A stretch of 45,725 nt of DNA, taken from NCBI GenBank assembly GCA_025359805.1, contig JANYDU010000053.1, forward strand, positions 1 through 45,725, read 5' to 3'. Positions 1-8,449 of this stretch are shown here, piece by piece. Below the pieces are notes generated by a model that saw nothing but the letters and a program-made list of their open reading frames with translations, had not been told where the DNA came from and made no database searches. The DNA comes from Bacteroidota bacterium. Its GTDB lineage: Bacteria > Bacteroidota > Bacteroidia > UKL13-3. Each line of letters starts with the position of its first letter. The first letter of the stretch is position 1. The translations under genes and the position numbers were made by a program.

Positions 1-2
1 TT

Positions 3-2240
3 GCTTCAATTGATACAATAACTGGAAATGTTTCAAACTGGAATCCAAGCTATCCGGGCGATAATGACAATTATTATCATGCAAACTCAATTCTTGTAAA
101 ATCAAATACAGCTTATGTTGGCGGAATTTTTGCTTCTTTGGCTTATGATAAAGTGAATAATTTAGGAGCTTTTTCAATTAATGATTCATTAAATTACTAC
201 TTAAAGCTTGATTCAACAGCTATTTCAGCAACATATTGTGCAGGAGATTCTATTCATGTGCCATTCACTTTTTCTCCTGATGCCTTTACAGGAAATATTT
301 TTTCATTGCAACTAAGTGATAATAATGGAAGCTTCGCAACGCCAATAAATATAGGCTCATTCATTGGCATTCGAACAGGGACATTATCCGGATTGATTCC
401 AAAGACTATTTCATCAGGAACAAATTATCGTGTAAGAATTGTAAGTAATTATCCTCATACAATAAGCAACGATAACGGCTTTAATATTGCAATTCATTCA
501 ATGCCTCAACTCGGTTTTTCAATCAACAATTCTGTGCAATGCTTTACAGGAAATAATTTTATTTTTAATGATACATCTATCATTAATAGTGGCTCATATA
601 ATAGAAAGTGGGTTGTGAGCAATGGCGATACATCATTATCGGCAGTACTTTCTAAATCATTTTTATCTGCAAATAGTTACTCTATCAAGTTAATGCTTAC
701 AAGTAATTATGGATGTAAAGATTCATTAACCAAATCAGTAAGTGTTAATGCAAATCCAAGTATGGGATTCACAATAAATAAATCAGGGCAATGTATATAT
801 GGGAATAGCTTTATTTTTAATGATACTTCAAAAGTATCAAGTGGGACTTTGACAAGGATATGGAATTTTGGAAATGGAAGCACCGACACGTCCACCTTAA
901 TTAATAAAACTAAATCATACGCATCAGCGGGAAATTATTCTGTCAAGTTAATTTCTAATAATAACGGCTGCAAAGATTCACTTACTAGAATAGTATCTGT
1001 TTATCCAAAGCCCAATGTTGGATTTACTATCAATGATTCAATGCAATGTATAAATGTAAATAGTTTTTTATTTAATGATACTTCTTCTATTAGCAGTGGT
1101 ATATTATCCAGACTTTGGAATTTTGGAGCAGGAATTTATGATACAACATCTTCTTCCAATCCGAATAAGAATTATGTAAGTGCAAACTCGTATTCAGTTA
1201 AATTAGTTTCTATAAGCAATAATACTTGTAAGGATTCATTGTCAAAAACAGTTGTTGTTTATCCAAAACCGAATGTTGGGTTTACGATAAATAATTCAAT
1301 ACAATGTTTGAACGGAAATAGTTTTTTGTTTAAAGATACTTCTAAAATTAGTACAGGAAGTTTAAAAAGAAATTGGAATTTAGGCTTAGGGAATTTAGAT
1401 ACATCCACCTTAATTAACTTAATAAAAAATTATACTAATGCAAATTCATTTCAAGTGAAATTAGTTTCAATAAGTAATAATAATTGCAAAGATTCTTTAA
1501 TCAAAACCATTCAAGTAATTCAACCTAAATCCGGTTTCACAATTAATAATTCACCACAATGTTTAATTGGCAATAGTTTTTCATTTGATGATACGACTTC
1601 TACGACAAATAGCAGGCTTTGGAACTTAGGGGATCTTACCACAAATACAAGTGATAGCTTCAGTAAAACTTATAGCAATGTGGGTACTTATACTATAAAA
1701 CTAAAAGTTGTAGACAAAAATAATTGTGGCGATAGTGCAACTAGATCAATTATTGTAAAACAAAGTCCGGCAAAGCCGGAAGTTACTGCAATTACAAAAG
1801 AATTATTACAAAGTACAAGTGCTAATTCCTATCAATGGTATCAGAATGGATCTATACTAACAGGAGAAACCAATCAAACTTTAATACTTACCGCAAATGG
1901 AAGTTATATTGTATTAATTGATAGTACAAATGGTTGTAGTAATTTGAGTAACCCATTTGCAGCATCAACAGTTGGAATTTCAGGAATAAATACTTTCTAT
2001 GATGAAATAAAAATTTATCCAAATCCTGCAACTCAAGAATTATTTATTTCCTTTTCATTAGTGCCGAATGAAAAGGATGTCTTGATTGAAATTTTTGATT
2101 TGAAAGGTTCAAAACTAATGAGTTCAAATCAAAAAATATCTACAACTAATATAGTAAAACTTGATATAAATAATCTTGATGATGGAGTATACTTTTTAAA
2201 AATAAATAATAAGGTTGTAAAGTTTATTAAAAATAGTTGA
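3..2240 (+). CDS. PKD-repeat cell-surface protein with T9SS C-terminal sorting domain (5' truncated by window edge)
   Basis: The reading frame is open from base 3 without a start, so the gene begins outside the window; 745 residues are visible. The first 45 residues (ITGNVSNWNP, then AYVGGIF) look like the end of a delta-60-type beta-propeller repeat. A beta-sandwich-like stretch follows, then five PKD-like repeats of about 84 residues from about residue 166 to 588. Each repeat has a pattern like QCxxGNSFxFNDTS, then W(N)xG, then a C-K-D-S-L end. An Ig-like segment with SYQWYQNG comes next. The last 75 residues (KIYPNPATQE, then DGVYFLKINN) form a type A T9SS sorting domain. The protein is therefore probably exported and attached to the cell surface by the T9SS, whose core genes lie 15 kb away. 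The substrate or partner is unknown; a role in adhesion is inference. A decayed relative of its 3' end lies at 25746-26182. Confidence 0.9.
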   Translation, partial: ASIDTITGNVSNWNPSYPGDNDNYYHANSILVKSNTAYVGGIFASLAYDKVNNLGAFSINDSLNYYLKLDSTAISATYCAGDSIHVPFTFSPDAFTGNIFSLQLSDNNGSFATPINIGSFIGIRTGTLSGLIPKTISSGTNYRVRIVSNYPHTISNDNGFNIAIHSMPQLGFSINNSVQCFTGNNFIFNDTSIINSGSYNRKWVVSNGDTSLSAVLSKSFLSANSYSIKLMLTSNYGCKDSLTKSVSVNANPSMGFTINKSGQCIYGNSFIFNDTSKVSSGTLTRIWNFGNGSTDTSTLINKTKSYASAGNYSVKLISNNNGCKDSLTRIVSVYPKPNVGFTINDSMQCINVNSFLFNDTSSISSGILSRLWNFGAGIYDTTSSSNPNKNYVSANSYSVKLVSISNNTCKDSLSKTVVVYPKPNVGFTINNSIQCLNGNSFLFKDTSKISTGSLKRNWNLGLGNLDTSTLINLIKNYTNANSFQVKLVSISNNNCKDSLIKTIQVIQPKSGFTINNSPQCLIGNSFSFDDTTSTTNSRLWNLGDLTTNTSDSFSKTYSNVGTYTIKLKVVDKNNCGDSATRSIIVKQSPAKPEVTAITKELLQSTSANSYQWYQNGSILTGETNQTLILTANGSYIVLIDSTNGCSNLSNPFAASTVGISGINTFYDEIKIYPNPATQELFISFSLVPNEKDVLIEIFDLKGSKLMSSNQKISTTNIVKLDINNLDDGVYFLKINNKVVKFIKNS
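500..1763 (+). repeat. Five in-gene tandem repeats of about 250 bp encoding PKD-like domains
   Basis: Units begin near 500, 760, 1011, 1269 and 1528. Units 3 and 4 are most alike, including at DNA level around the joining segment (protein YPKPNVGFTIN in both), which suggests recent duplication. Unit 5 is shorter and more divergent. The repeats stay in frame, so copy number could vary without breaking the gene. Confidence 0.8.
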
Positions 2241-2271
2241 TTCCAACCATACTTTAAAAGTGAAGTAAATT

Positions 2272-2508
2272 CTACATCTTCTGTTTCAAATGTTCCACCT
2301 GCTTTTTTGTTAATCTGGTATATTTTACAATTCCTGAAACGGAGACTTTATCTTTGAGCAGTTTTTTGGCAATTTCAATTGCTCTTTTCTGTTCAGCCTT
2401 CAGTTCAGCTTCTTTAATTTTCTTTCCCGTTTCCTTTTTGGTCTTTTCAATCTCCCTTTTCCATCCTTCAATATTCGAAAACGTAAGGTCAAAATCCGAA
2501 TTCGCCAT
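2272..2508 (-). CDS. Small charged protein resembling the C-terminal tail of PD-(D/E)XK-type (TIGR01784/Rpn-like) transposase-family proteins
   Basis: This is a 78-residue ORF with an ATG start at 2508. The middle (residues 15-50) is a Lys/Glu-rich probable coiled coil. The end, from about residue 45 (EIAKKLLKDK) through LTKKQVEHLK, reads like the helix-turn-helix tail that closes many PDDEXK-type transposase/invertase proteins, and the opening (DLTFSNIEGWKRE) resembles the stretch before that tail. No nuclease domain is encoded upstream, so it is most likely a remnant or a stand-alone tail. It lies tail-to-tail with the PKD gene (31 bp gap). Whether it is expressed cannot be told; no clear promoter was seen. 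Confidence 0.5.
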   Translation of the reverse strand: MANSDFDLTFSNIEGWKREIEKTKKETGKKIKEAELKAEQKRAIEIAKKLLKDKVSVSGIVKYTRLTKKQVEHLKQKM

Positions 2509-2609
2509 AATCTTATGAAGTAGCCCTGAAACGTCTCAGCTGCATCAGGTTTCTTAATAAATTAAAGTCATTTAAAAAGTTCGATAATTCAAACCCTGAG
2601 GGTACTAAG

Positions 2610-2650
2610 CGGGACTTTTTGGAGAAATCTTGAAGAGTCCCGTTTTTATT
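2610..2650 (+). terminator. Terminator-like hairpin (plus-strand orientation)
   Basis: CGGGACT (2610-2616) pairs with AGTCCCG (2636-2642) around a 19-nt loop and is followed by TTTTTATTTT. It points along the plus strand, but it lies upstream of the minus-strand ORF and 370 bp beyond the PKD gene, so its partner gene is unclear. It may be left from a deleted gene or act as a late terminator for the PKD gene. Confidence 0.5.
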
Positions 2651-2743
2651 TTCTCTCAAAGTCCTTGATAGATGGGCAACATAGCCGATGGTGTCTTTTA
2701 TAATTGGAGTTTCACTAAAACTGTAATGTATAATATTGATGAG

Positions 2744-3697
2744 TTATTTTCTCTTCATCACCCTCATTACTGCATCTACAATATCGGGAGTATCTAAATG
2801 ATATTTTTTCATCAACTCATCGGGTGTTCCGCTTTCGCCAAAACTATCATTAACTGCAACCATCTCAACAGGTGTTGGTAAATTGCGCGCAAGCAATTGA
2901 CAAATGCTATCGCCTAATCCTCCATTCATTTGATGTTCTTCGGCAGTTACCACACAACGTGTTTTTCTAACAGAATCCATCACGGCTTTTTCGTCAAGTG
3001 GTTTTATAGTATGAATATTTATAATCTCGGCATTAATTCCTTGTGCAGCTAAAATATGTCCAGCTTCGATGGCTTTCCAAACTAAATGTCCGGTTGCAAA
3101 AATACTTACATCCGTTCCTTCATTTATCATGAGTGCTTTTCCAATTTCAAAAGGCGCATTTGCATCTGTAAAGTTAGCAACGGCAGGACGACCAAAGCGT
3201 AAATACACCGGACCAATATGATTAGCAATTGATATAGTTGCTGCTTTAGTTTGGTTATAATCACATGGATTTATAACTACCATATTGGGCAACATTTTCA
3301 TCAACCCAATATCTTCTAATATTTGATGAGTGGCACCATCTTCACCCAAAGTTAAACCTGCATGTGAAGCACAAATTTTTACATTTTTATTTGAGTAAGC
3401 TATGCTCTGACGAATTTGATCATATACGCGTCCGGTAGAAAAATTGGCAAACGTTCCGGTAAAAGGAATTTTTCCTCCAATGGTTAATCCGGCAGCTAAT
3501 CCAATCATATTGGCTTCAGCAATTCCAACTTGAAAAAACCGTTCCGGGAAATCTTTTTTAAAGGCATCCATTTTTAGTGAGCCAATTAAATCGGCACACA
3601 GCGCAACTACCTTATCATTTGCTTGTCCTAACTCATGTAAACCTGCTCCAAATCCTGAGCGTGTATCTTTAATATTTTGTACTTCGTATGTTTTCAT
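2744..3697 (-). CDS. Transketolase, C-terminal subunit (pyrimidine-binding and C-terminal domains)
   Basis: This 317-residue protein corresponds to the second half of transketolase: the TPP pyrimidine-binding domain, then the C-terminal domain. GLTLGEDGATHQ is the family signature after the pyrimidine domain, and HLVWKAIEAG with EEHQMNGGLGD are typical of the C-terminal domain. With the N-terminal subunit at 5209-6057 it should form the TPP- and Mg-dependent enzyme that moves two-carbon ketol units between sugar phosphates in the non-oxidative pentose phosphate pathway. Split transketolases are common in Bacteroidota, but the halves are usually adjacent; here a VWA gene lies between them. The ATG at 3697 is 39 bp after the VWA stop, so one transcript is likely. 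The exact substrate (transketolase or DXP-synthase-like) is inferred from length and motifs. Confidence 0.93.
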   Translation of the reverse strand: MKTYEVQNIKDTRSGFGAGLHELGQANDKVVALCADLIGSLKMDAFKKDFPERFFQVGIAEANMIGLAAGLTIGGKIPFTGTFANFSTGRVYDQIRQSIAYSNKNVKICASHAGLTLGEDGATHQILEDIGLMKMLPNMVVINPCDYNQTKAATISIANHIGPVYLRFGRPAVANFTDANAPFEIGKALMINEGTDVSIFATGHLVWKAIEAGHILAAQGINAEIINIHTIKPLDEKAVMDSVRKTRCVVTAEEHQMNGGLGDSICQLLARNLPTPVEMVAVNDSFGESGTPDELMKKYHLDTPDIVDAVMRVMKRK

Positions 3698-3736
3698 TTC
3701 TTTATTTTTTCAATCATTAAAATAGATTCAACAACT

Positions 3737-5200
3737 TTAATTTAAAGTAAGATTAGTTGCTGAACCAGATATAATTTTAAATTCTCTTTCAAAAGTATTG
3801 TTGGAATGATAGGCACTTTTTGCTCGGTAAATAATTTTGTAAGTACCGGGCTGCATAATTAAATTATGAGAACGAGATTCAACAGGTAATTTACAAACCC
3901 ATACCAATTCATTTCTATTCATTTGATAAATATCGGCATAATAAGGCTGCATGATAGCTGTAACAATTAATTTTCCAGGTTGAGGAATTTCAATAGTTGT
4001 GGTGTAACTCTGCTTTATTTCAACGGCTTTTTGATGAATGCGAGGAAGCGATAAAATCTCTAAATCATATTTTCCAACTAAGTATTTTTCAATCACATTT
4101 GCATCCTGAACTTCCAATGTTTTAGCATTATTCTGTTGCCTTACAATAAACTGTAATTGCGCATAATTGGTTTGTCCTACAACTTTTAATTGCAACATTC
4201 CTTGCGGTGCATCCACTCCAATAATGGTATGTTTTCCGGGAGTTATTTCTATATTTTCTTTTATAACAGGAGGTAATGTATGAACCACCATTTTGTATTT
4301 AAAAATTGGATCTAATATCAAAGTATCGGGGTTTCCTTTTTCATTTATGGTATGAACATAATTATTAATTAACTGCCCTGAATGCATATCATAAAAACTC
4401 ATATTCACATTGGTTTCAGTAGGTTTACTAAATACATCCAATAAATTTACTTGTGCTGTTGTATTATTTAAAGCTTGACTAATTACCACATTCAAAACAT
4501 TGTCAAAAGCCTCTTCGGTATTGGCATCATAATATCTACCAACACATTCAAATGCTTTTCTAAAATCTTCTGTTCCACCTAAACCAATAATAAATGGACG
4601 AAGAATAACTCCGCTGCTTTGCAATGCTTCCGACACTGCACAAGGGTCGCCATCACATTCTTCAATACCATCCGTAATTAAAACAATTACATTTCTAACA
4701 CCAGGTTCTTTGGGAAAATCATAAGCTGATTGTTGTAGTGAGTAGGCAATTAATGTGGTTCCTTTCGGAGTAAGGGTGGCAATACGTTTTTTTATTTCAT
4801 CATGATTATTTGGTTTGAAAGGAACTTCCAAACGCGTGTCTTTACAATCTCTTTTTCCAGGCGGACTTGTATGTCCGTAAACACGTAATGCTACTTCAAC
4901 ATTTTTTGCCACAGCCAAACTATCCATTAATTTAGTGAGCATACGTTTGGCAACGGTGATTCTATTTTCTTTATCCATTTGGGCATACATACTGCCTGAT
5001 GCATCGAGCAAAAACAGTAAACGTGTTTTTACTTTTTGTTGAGCATGAACTGGAGATGAAAAAAGAAATGCTGTAGCAAATAGGATAGTAAAGAAGAATT
5101 GAATCGATTTTTTTTTTATAGAAATAAATGATAGAGGGCACGAAAAAATATGCGATCGATTTTTTAAATAATATTTCCCTTTCGAATCTGATTTCATCAA
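3737..5200 (-). CDS. Secreted von Willebrand factor A domain protein
   Basis: 487 residues. The N-terminus has a long basic stretch, then a hydrophobic segment (about residues 32-52) ending in VHAQ, so a cleaved signal peptide is likely. The VWA domain follows at once. It has a complete MIDAS: DASGS at 66-70, TPKGTT near 146 and LITDG near 175, and should bind a divalent metal. Cys pairs (RDCKD, EECDGDPC) sit near the metal site. The C-terminal 230 residues appear to be beta-sandwich modules with no name I can give. The start is uncertain: ATG-ATG at 5200 gives an unusually long signal n-region, and a run of ten A's lies in it. The gene begins 8 bp after the transketolase N-subunit stop and ends 39 bp before the C-subunit start, so it is in the same operon. 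A link between this envelope protein and sugar metabolism is not obvious. Confidence 0.85.
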   Translation of the reverse strand: MMKSDSKGKYYLKNRSHIFSCPLSFISIKKKSIQFFFTILFATAFLFSSPVHAQQKVKTRLLFLLDASGSMYAQMDKENRITVAKRMLTKLMDSLAVAKNVEVALRVYGHTSPPGKRDCKDTRLEVPFKPNNHDEIKKRIATLTPKGTTLIAYSLQQSAYDFPKEPGVRNVIVLITDGIEECDGDPCAVSEALQSSGVILRPFIIGLGGTEDFRKAFECVGRYYDANTEEAFDNVLNVVISQALNNTTAQVNLLDVFSKPTETNVNMSFYDMHSGQLINNYVHTINEKGNPDTLILDPIFKYKMVVHTLPPVIKENIEITPGKHTIIGVDAPQGMLQLKVVGQTNYAQLQFIVRQQNNAKTLEVQDANVIEKYLVGKYDLEILSLPRIHQKAVEIKQSYTTTIEIPQPGKLIVTAIMQPYYADIYQMNRNELVWVCKLPVESRSHNLIMQPGTYKIIYRAKSAYHSNNTFEREFKIISGSATNLTLN

Positions 5201-5208
5201 TAATTTTT

Positions 5209-6057
5209 TTAGTAATCTTTAAGTGTTGATGGTAGTTGTGATAATGCACTTTCCAACTCTGCATCACTTGGGGCAATGCCGTGCCATTTGTGCGAACCCA
5301 CCATAAAATCAATTGGGAACCCCATTTCTGTTTTCATGATAATGAAGATTGGTTTTCCTTTTCCTACTAATAATTTTGCCTTAGCCATAGTATCGATAAT
5401 ATGTTCAATATCGTGCCCATTCATGTGCAAAACTTCCCATCCAAACGCTTTCATTTTTGCCTCAATATCTACACTGCCAATTCCTGCAATGTCTTTTGTT
5501 GAACCATCAATTTGTTGTCCGTTGCTATCAATAGTAACAATTAAATTATCTACTTTATGATGCGTAGCAAACATAAATGCTTCCCAATTTTGCCCTTCTT
5601 CAATTTCGCCATCACCCATTAAAGCATAAACAATTTTACTGTCGTTATTTAATTTTTTAGCGAGAGCTGCACCTGCTGCCACAGAAATTCCTTGCCCTAA
5701 AGAACCTGAAGCAATGCGCACTCCTGGCAAATGTTCGGCAGTTGTTGGATGACCTTGCAAACGAGTATCTAACTTTCTGAAAGTTTTTAATTCCTCTACC
5801 GGAAAATATCCTGAGCGTGCCAGTGTGCTATAAAAAACCGGAGAAATATGTCCGTTAGATAAAAAGAAAATATCTTCATTTACACCATCCATATTAAATT
5901 TGGAATCGTGGTGCATTACATTAAAATATAGGGCTGTAAAAAAATCTGCACAACCCAAAGAACCTCCAGGATGTCCGCTTTTGCAACCATGAACCATTCT
6001 TAAAATATCTCTGCGAATTTGGGCAGCTAAATTATTTAACTCATTTATTTCTGTCAT
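5209..6057 (-). CDS. Transketolase, N-terminal subunit (TPP diphosphate-binding domain)
   Basis: 282 residues matching the first half of transketolase. GHPGGSLGCADFFTALYF is the N-terminal signature. GDGEIEEGQNWEA and later IDSNGQQ form the TPP diphosphate/Mg motif, starting GDG and ending N-x-x-Q about 30 residues on. SLGQGISVAAGAA is also typical. It needs the C-subunit encoded at 2744-3697 for activity. It is first in a three-gene minus-strand operon (N-subunit, VWA protein, C-subunit). The ATG at 6057 fits the family start (NNLAAQIRRDILRM). A perfect -7 box lies 35 bp upstream. Confidence 0.93.
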   Translation of the reverse strand: MTEINELNNLAAQIRRDILRMVHGCKSGHPGGSLGCADFFTALYFNVMHHDSKFNMDGVNEDIFFLSNGHISPVFYSTLARSGYFPVEELKTFRKLDTRLQGHPTTAEHLPGVRIASGSLGQGISVAAGAALAKKLNNDSKIVYALMGDGEIEEGQNWEAFMFATHHKVDNLIVTIDSNGQQIDGSTKDIAGIGSVDIEAKMKAFGWEVLHMNGHDIEHIIDTMAKAKLLVGKGKPIFIIMKTEMGFPIDFMVGSHKWHGIAPSDAELESALSQLPSTLKDY

Positions 6058-6092
6058 TGTAAAAAATTATTGAATGATAAAATGGAATGCAT

Positions 6093-6100
6093 CAAATTTA
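6093..6100 (-). promoter_or_regulatory. Candidate -7 promoter box for the transketolase operon
   Basis: On the minus strand it reads TAAATTTG, a perfect match to the Bacteroidota -7 consensus TAnnTTTG, about 35 bp before the ATG at 6057. No TTG was found at the usual -33 spacing, so the call rests on the -7 box and its position. Confidence 0.45.
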
Positions 6101-6161
6101 AAAAATGCGGTAAATTTTCCTGACTTTTGTTTCCCACATTATTAGGATAAATACCTAACAC

Positions 6162-7700
6162 ATGAAGAAAACCATTGAGATTACTTTGTTGCCCGAGCAA
6201 TGTGCAACTGATGAACTAACAAAATTTTATACAGCCAAACAAATTGGTTCTGTTGATGTGAGTGGTGTAAAAGTTTTACGCAAATCATTAGATGCCCGCA
6301 AAAAGCCAATTAAATATGTACTTCAAGTAGAGGTTTATTTTGATGAAACTCCTGAAAAAGATAGTATAAATTTTAACTTTAAAGATGTTAGAAATGCACC
6401 TCATGCAGTTATTGTTGGCGCTGGTCCTGCGGGATTATTTGCTGCATTAAAATTAATTGAACAAGGAATTAAACCCATTATTATTGAGCGAGGAAAAGAT
6501 GTGAAAGAACGTAGAAGAGACCTTGCAAAAATTACTCGTGAAAATATAGTGAATCCAGAATCTAATTATTGTTTTGGTGAAGGTGGAGCGGGAACTTACA
6601 GTGATGGAAAATTGTACACACGATCTACAAAACGTGGAGATGTTAATCGGATTTTAAAATTGTTAGTGATGCATGGTGCTGATGAAAAAATATTGTACGA
6701 AGCGCATCCTCACATTGGTACAAACAAATTGCCCGGCATTATCATCAACATCCGTGAAACCATTTTGCAGTTTGGTGGCGAGATTCACTTCAATTCAAAA
6801 CTTACCGATATTATTATTCAAAACAACAAAGTGAAATCGGTTGAAATTAATTCCAATTTCCAACTTGCAACCTCTAATATTATTCTAGCAACCGGGCATT
6901 CAGCTCGCGATATTTTTGAACTGCTTCACAAAAAAAATATTCTTATTGAAGCCAAACCATTTGCACTCGGAATAAGAATTGAACATCCACAAAAACTGAT
7001 TGATTCGATACAATATAAATGTGAAACACGGGGCGACTATTTGCCTCCAGCAAGTTATGCTGTGGTAAATCAATCATTAGGAAGAGGAGTATTTTCTTTT
7101 TGTATGTGTCCGGGTGGAATTATTGCTCCTGCTGCAACTGCACTTGGTGAAGTTGTTGTAAATGGATGGAGTCCATCAAAAAGAAATAATGAATTTGCCA
7201 ATTCAGGAATTGTGGTTTCTATTGAAGAAAAAGATTTTAAACCGTATGAAAAATTTGGTGCTTTGGCTGCTATGAAATTTCAAGCATCTGTTGAACAAAA
7301 AGCATTTGAAGTAACCCAATCATTAAGCGCACCATCACAACGTGTGATGGATTTTATCAATAAAAAAACATCTACTACACTTCCAAAATGCTCTTACTTG
7401 CCAGGCATAAATAGTGTGTCATTAGACGAAGTATTACCGAATTTTGTTGCAGCATCTTTGCGAGATGCGTTAAAAGTTTTTGGCAATAAAATGAAGGGCT
7501 ATTTAACCAATGAAGCAGTAATGGTGGCAACAGAATCTCGTACTTCATCGCCCGTTCGCATTCCTCGCAATAAAGAAACATTGCAACACCCTCAAATAAT
7601 AGGTTTGTATCCGTGTGGCGAAGGTGCAGGCTATGCGGGAGGAATTGTGAGCGCAGCTATTGATGGCGAAAATTGTGCGGAAAGAATAACCACAGATTAA
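6162..7700 (+). CDS. FAD-dependent dehydrogenase of the COG2509 type
   Basis: 512 residues. The first 80 residues form a small N-terminal domain. Residues 84-115 hold the dinucleotide-binding fold (VIVGAGPAGLFAAL, then the acidic IIIERG that holds the FAD ribose). CFGEGGAGTYSDGKLYTR is a signature of this uncharacterised dehydrogenase family, and ATGHSARD is the ATG motif of the two-dinucleotide fold. The C-terminus GLYPCGEGAGYAGGIVSAAIDG closes the FAD site. Reaction and substrate are not established for the family. It has no membrane segment and is likely cytoplasmic. The ATG at 6162 is the first in frame and fits the family start. It diverges from the transketolase operon (104 bp between starts). 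Confidence 0.88.
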   Translation: MKKTIEITLLPEQCATDELTKFYTAKQIGSVDVSGVKVLRKSLDARKKPIKYVLQVEVYFDETPEKDSINFNFKDVRNAPHAVIVGAGPAGLFAALKLIEQGIKPIIIERGKDVKERRRDLAKITRENIVNPESNYCFGEGGAGTYSDGKLYTRSTKRGDVNRILKLLVMHGADEKILYEAHPHIGTNKLPGIIINIRETILQFGGEIHFNSKLTDIIIQNNKVKSVEINSNFQLATSNIILATGHSARDIFELLHKKNILIEAKPFALGIRIEHPQKLIDSIQYKCETRGDYLPPASYAVVNQSLGRGVFSFCMCPGGIIAPAATALGEVVVNGWSPSKRNNEFANSGIVVSIEEKDFKPYEKFGALAAMKFQASVEQKAFEVTQSLSAPSQRVMDFINKKTSTTLPKCSYLPGINSVSLDEVLPNFVAASLRDALKVFGNKMKGYLTNEAVMVATESRTSSPVRIPRNKETLQHPQIIGLYPCGEGAGYAGGIVSAAIDGENCAERITTD

Positions 7701-7849
7701 ATTCACTTCATTATTCTGTAATCAACATTCGATTTTTTATTTGGAGAGAATTTTAAATACTGAATATCAAACACAGAATAATGAATATTGAAGTGGTAAA
7801 AACTTTTATCCAATTTACCTCGTATCTCAATTTATCAAACCATTTTAAA

Positions 7850-8356
7850 ATGATTGTTAAACTAAATTTATTTGCCATTGTTGTACTAATATTTACATCA
7901 TGCAACTCAAATCAAAAAAATAAAAACGAAAACATGAAAGATACATTTGAAGTAAATAAATCTGAAGAAGACTGGAAAAAACAATTATCTGCTGAACAAT
8001 ATTCTGTGCTTCGCGAAAAAGGAACTGAACGCCCTTTTACTGGAAAATTTGAAGAACATTATGAACCCGGAATTTATACTTGTGCGGGTTGTGGAAATGA
8101 ACTTTTTCAATCTGCCACAAAATTTGATGCGGGTTGTGGATGGCCAAGTTTTTATGAAGCGTTGGATAAATCAAAAGTGAAAGAAATTACAGATTATTCG
8201 CATGGCATGAAACGTACTGAAATTGTTTGTGCCAAATGTGGCGGACATTTGGGGCATGTTTTTGATGATGGTCCAAAGCCAACAGGGCTGAGGTATTGTA
8301 TCAACTCTGTTTCGCTCGATTTTAAAAAGAAAGATTCTTCTTCATTAAAAAAGTGA
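7850..8356 (+). CDS. msrB: Peptide methionine-R-sulfoxide reductase MsrB, lipoprotein form
   Basis: Repairs methionine-R-sulfoxide in proteins using a catalytic cysteine. From the chosen start the protein has 168 residues: a lipoprotein signal ([18 protein letters not shown], acylated Cys at 18), a short linker, and the full MsrB domain. CAGC and CAKC are the two zinc CxxC pairs, GCGWPSF is the substrate-pocket motif, and RYCINS carries the catalytic Cys. I start at the ATG at 7850 rather than 7781 because only this puts the hydrophobic segment at the N-terminus with a lipobox. The enzyme should face the periplasm, anchored to a membrane. No MsrA gene is nearby. Confidence 0.93.
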   Translation: MIVKLNLFAIVVLIFTSCNSNQKNKNENMKDTFEVNKSEEDWKKQLSAEQYSVLREKGTERPFTGKFEEHYEPGIYTCAGCGNELFQSATKFDAGCGWPSFYEALDKSKVKEITDYSHGMKRTEIVCAKCGGHLGHVFDDGPKPTGLRYCINSVSLDFKKKDSSSLKK

Positions 8357-8449
8357 AATTGGATAGTAAAAAGGTTTTTTTTCTAAATTAAAACTCCATC
8401 CTCTAACTTCCATCCTCAGACGCCAAACTTTTTTACTAAACTTGCGGTG

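Noticed and set aside
2593..2603. Palindrome ACCCTGAGGGT
   Set aside because: Five-bp arms with a one-base centre are too short to mean anything and have no nearby promoter.
7781..7849. Longer start for MsrB
   Set aside because: It would put 23 residues before a clear lipoprotein signal peptide.
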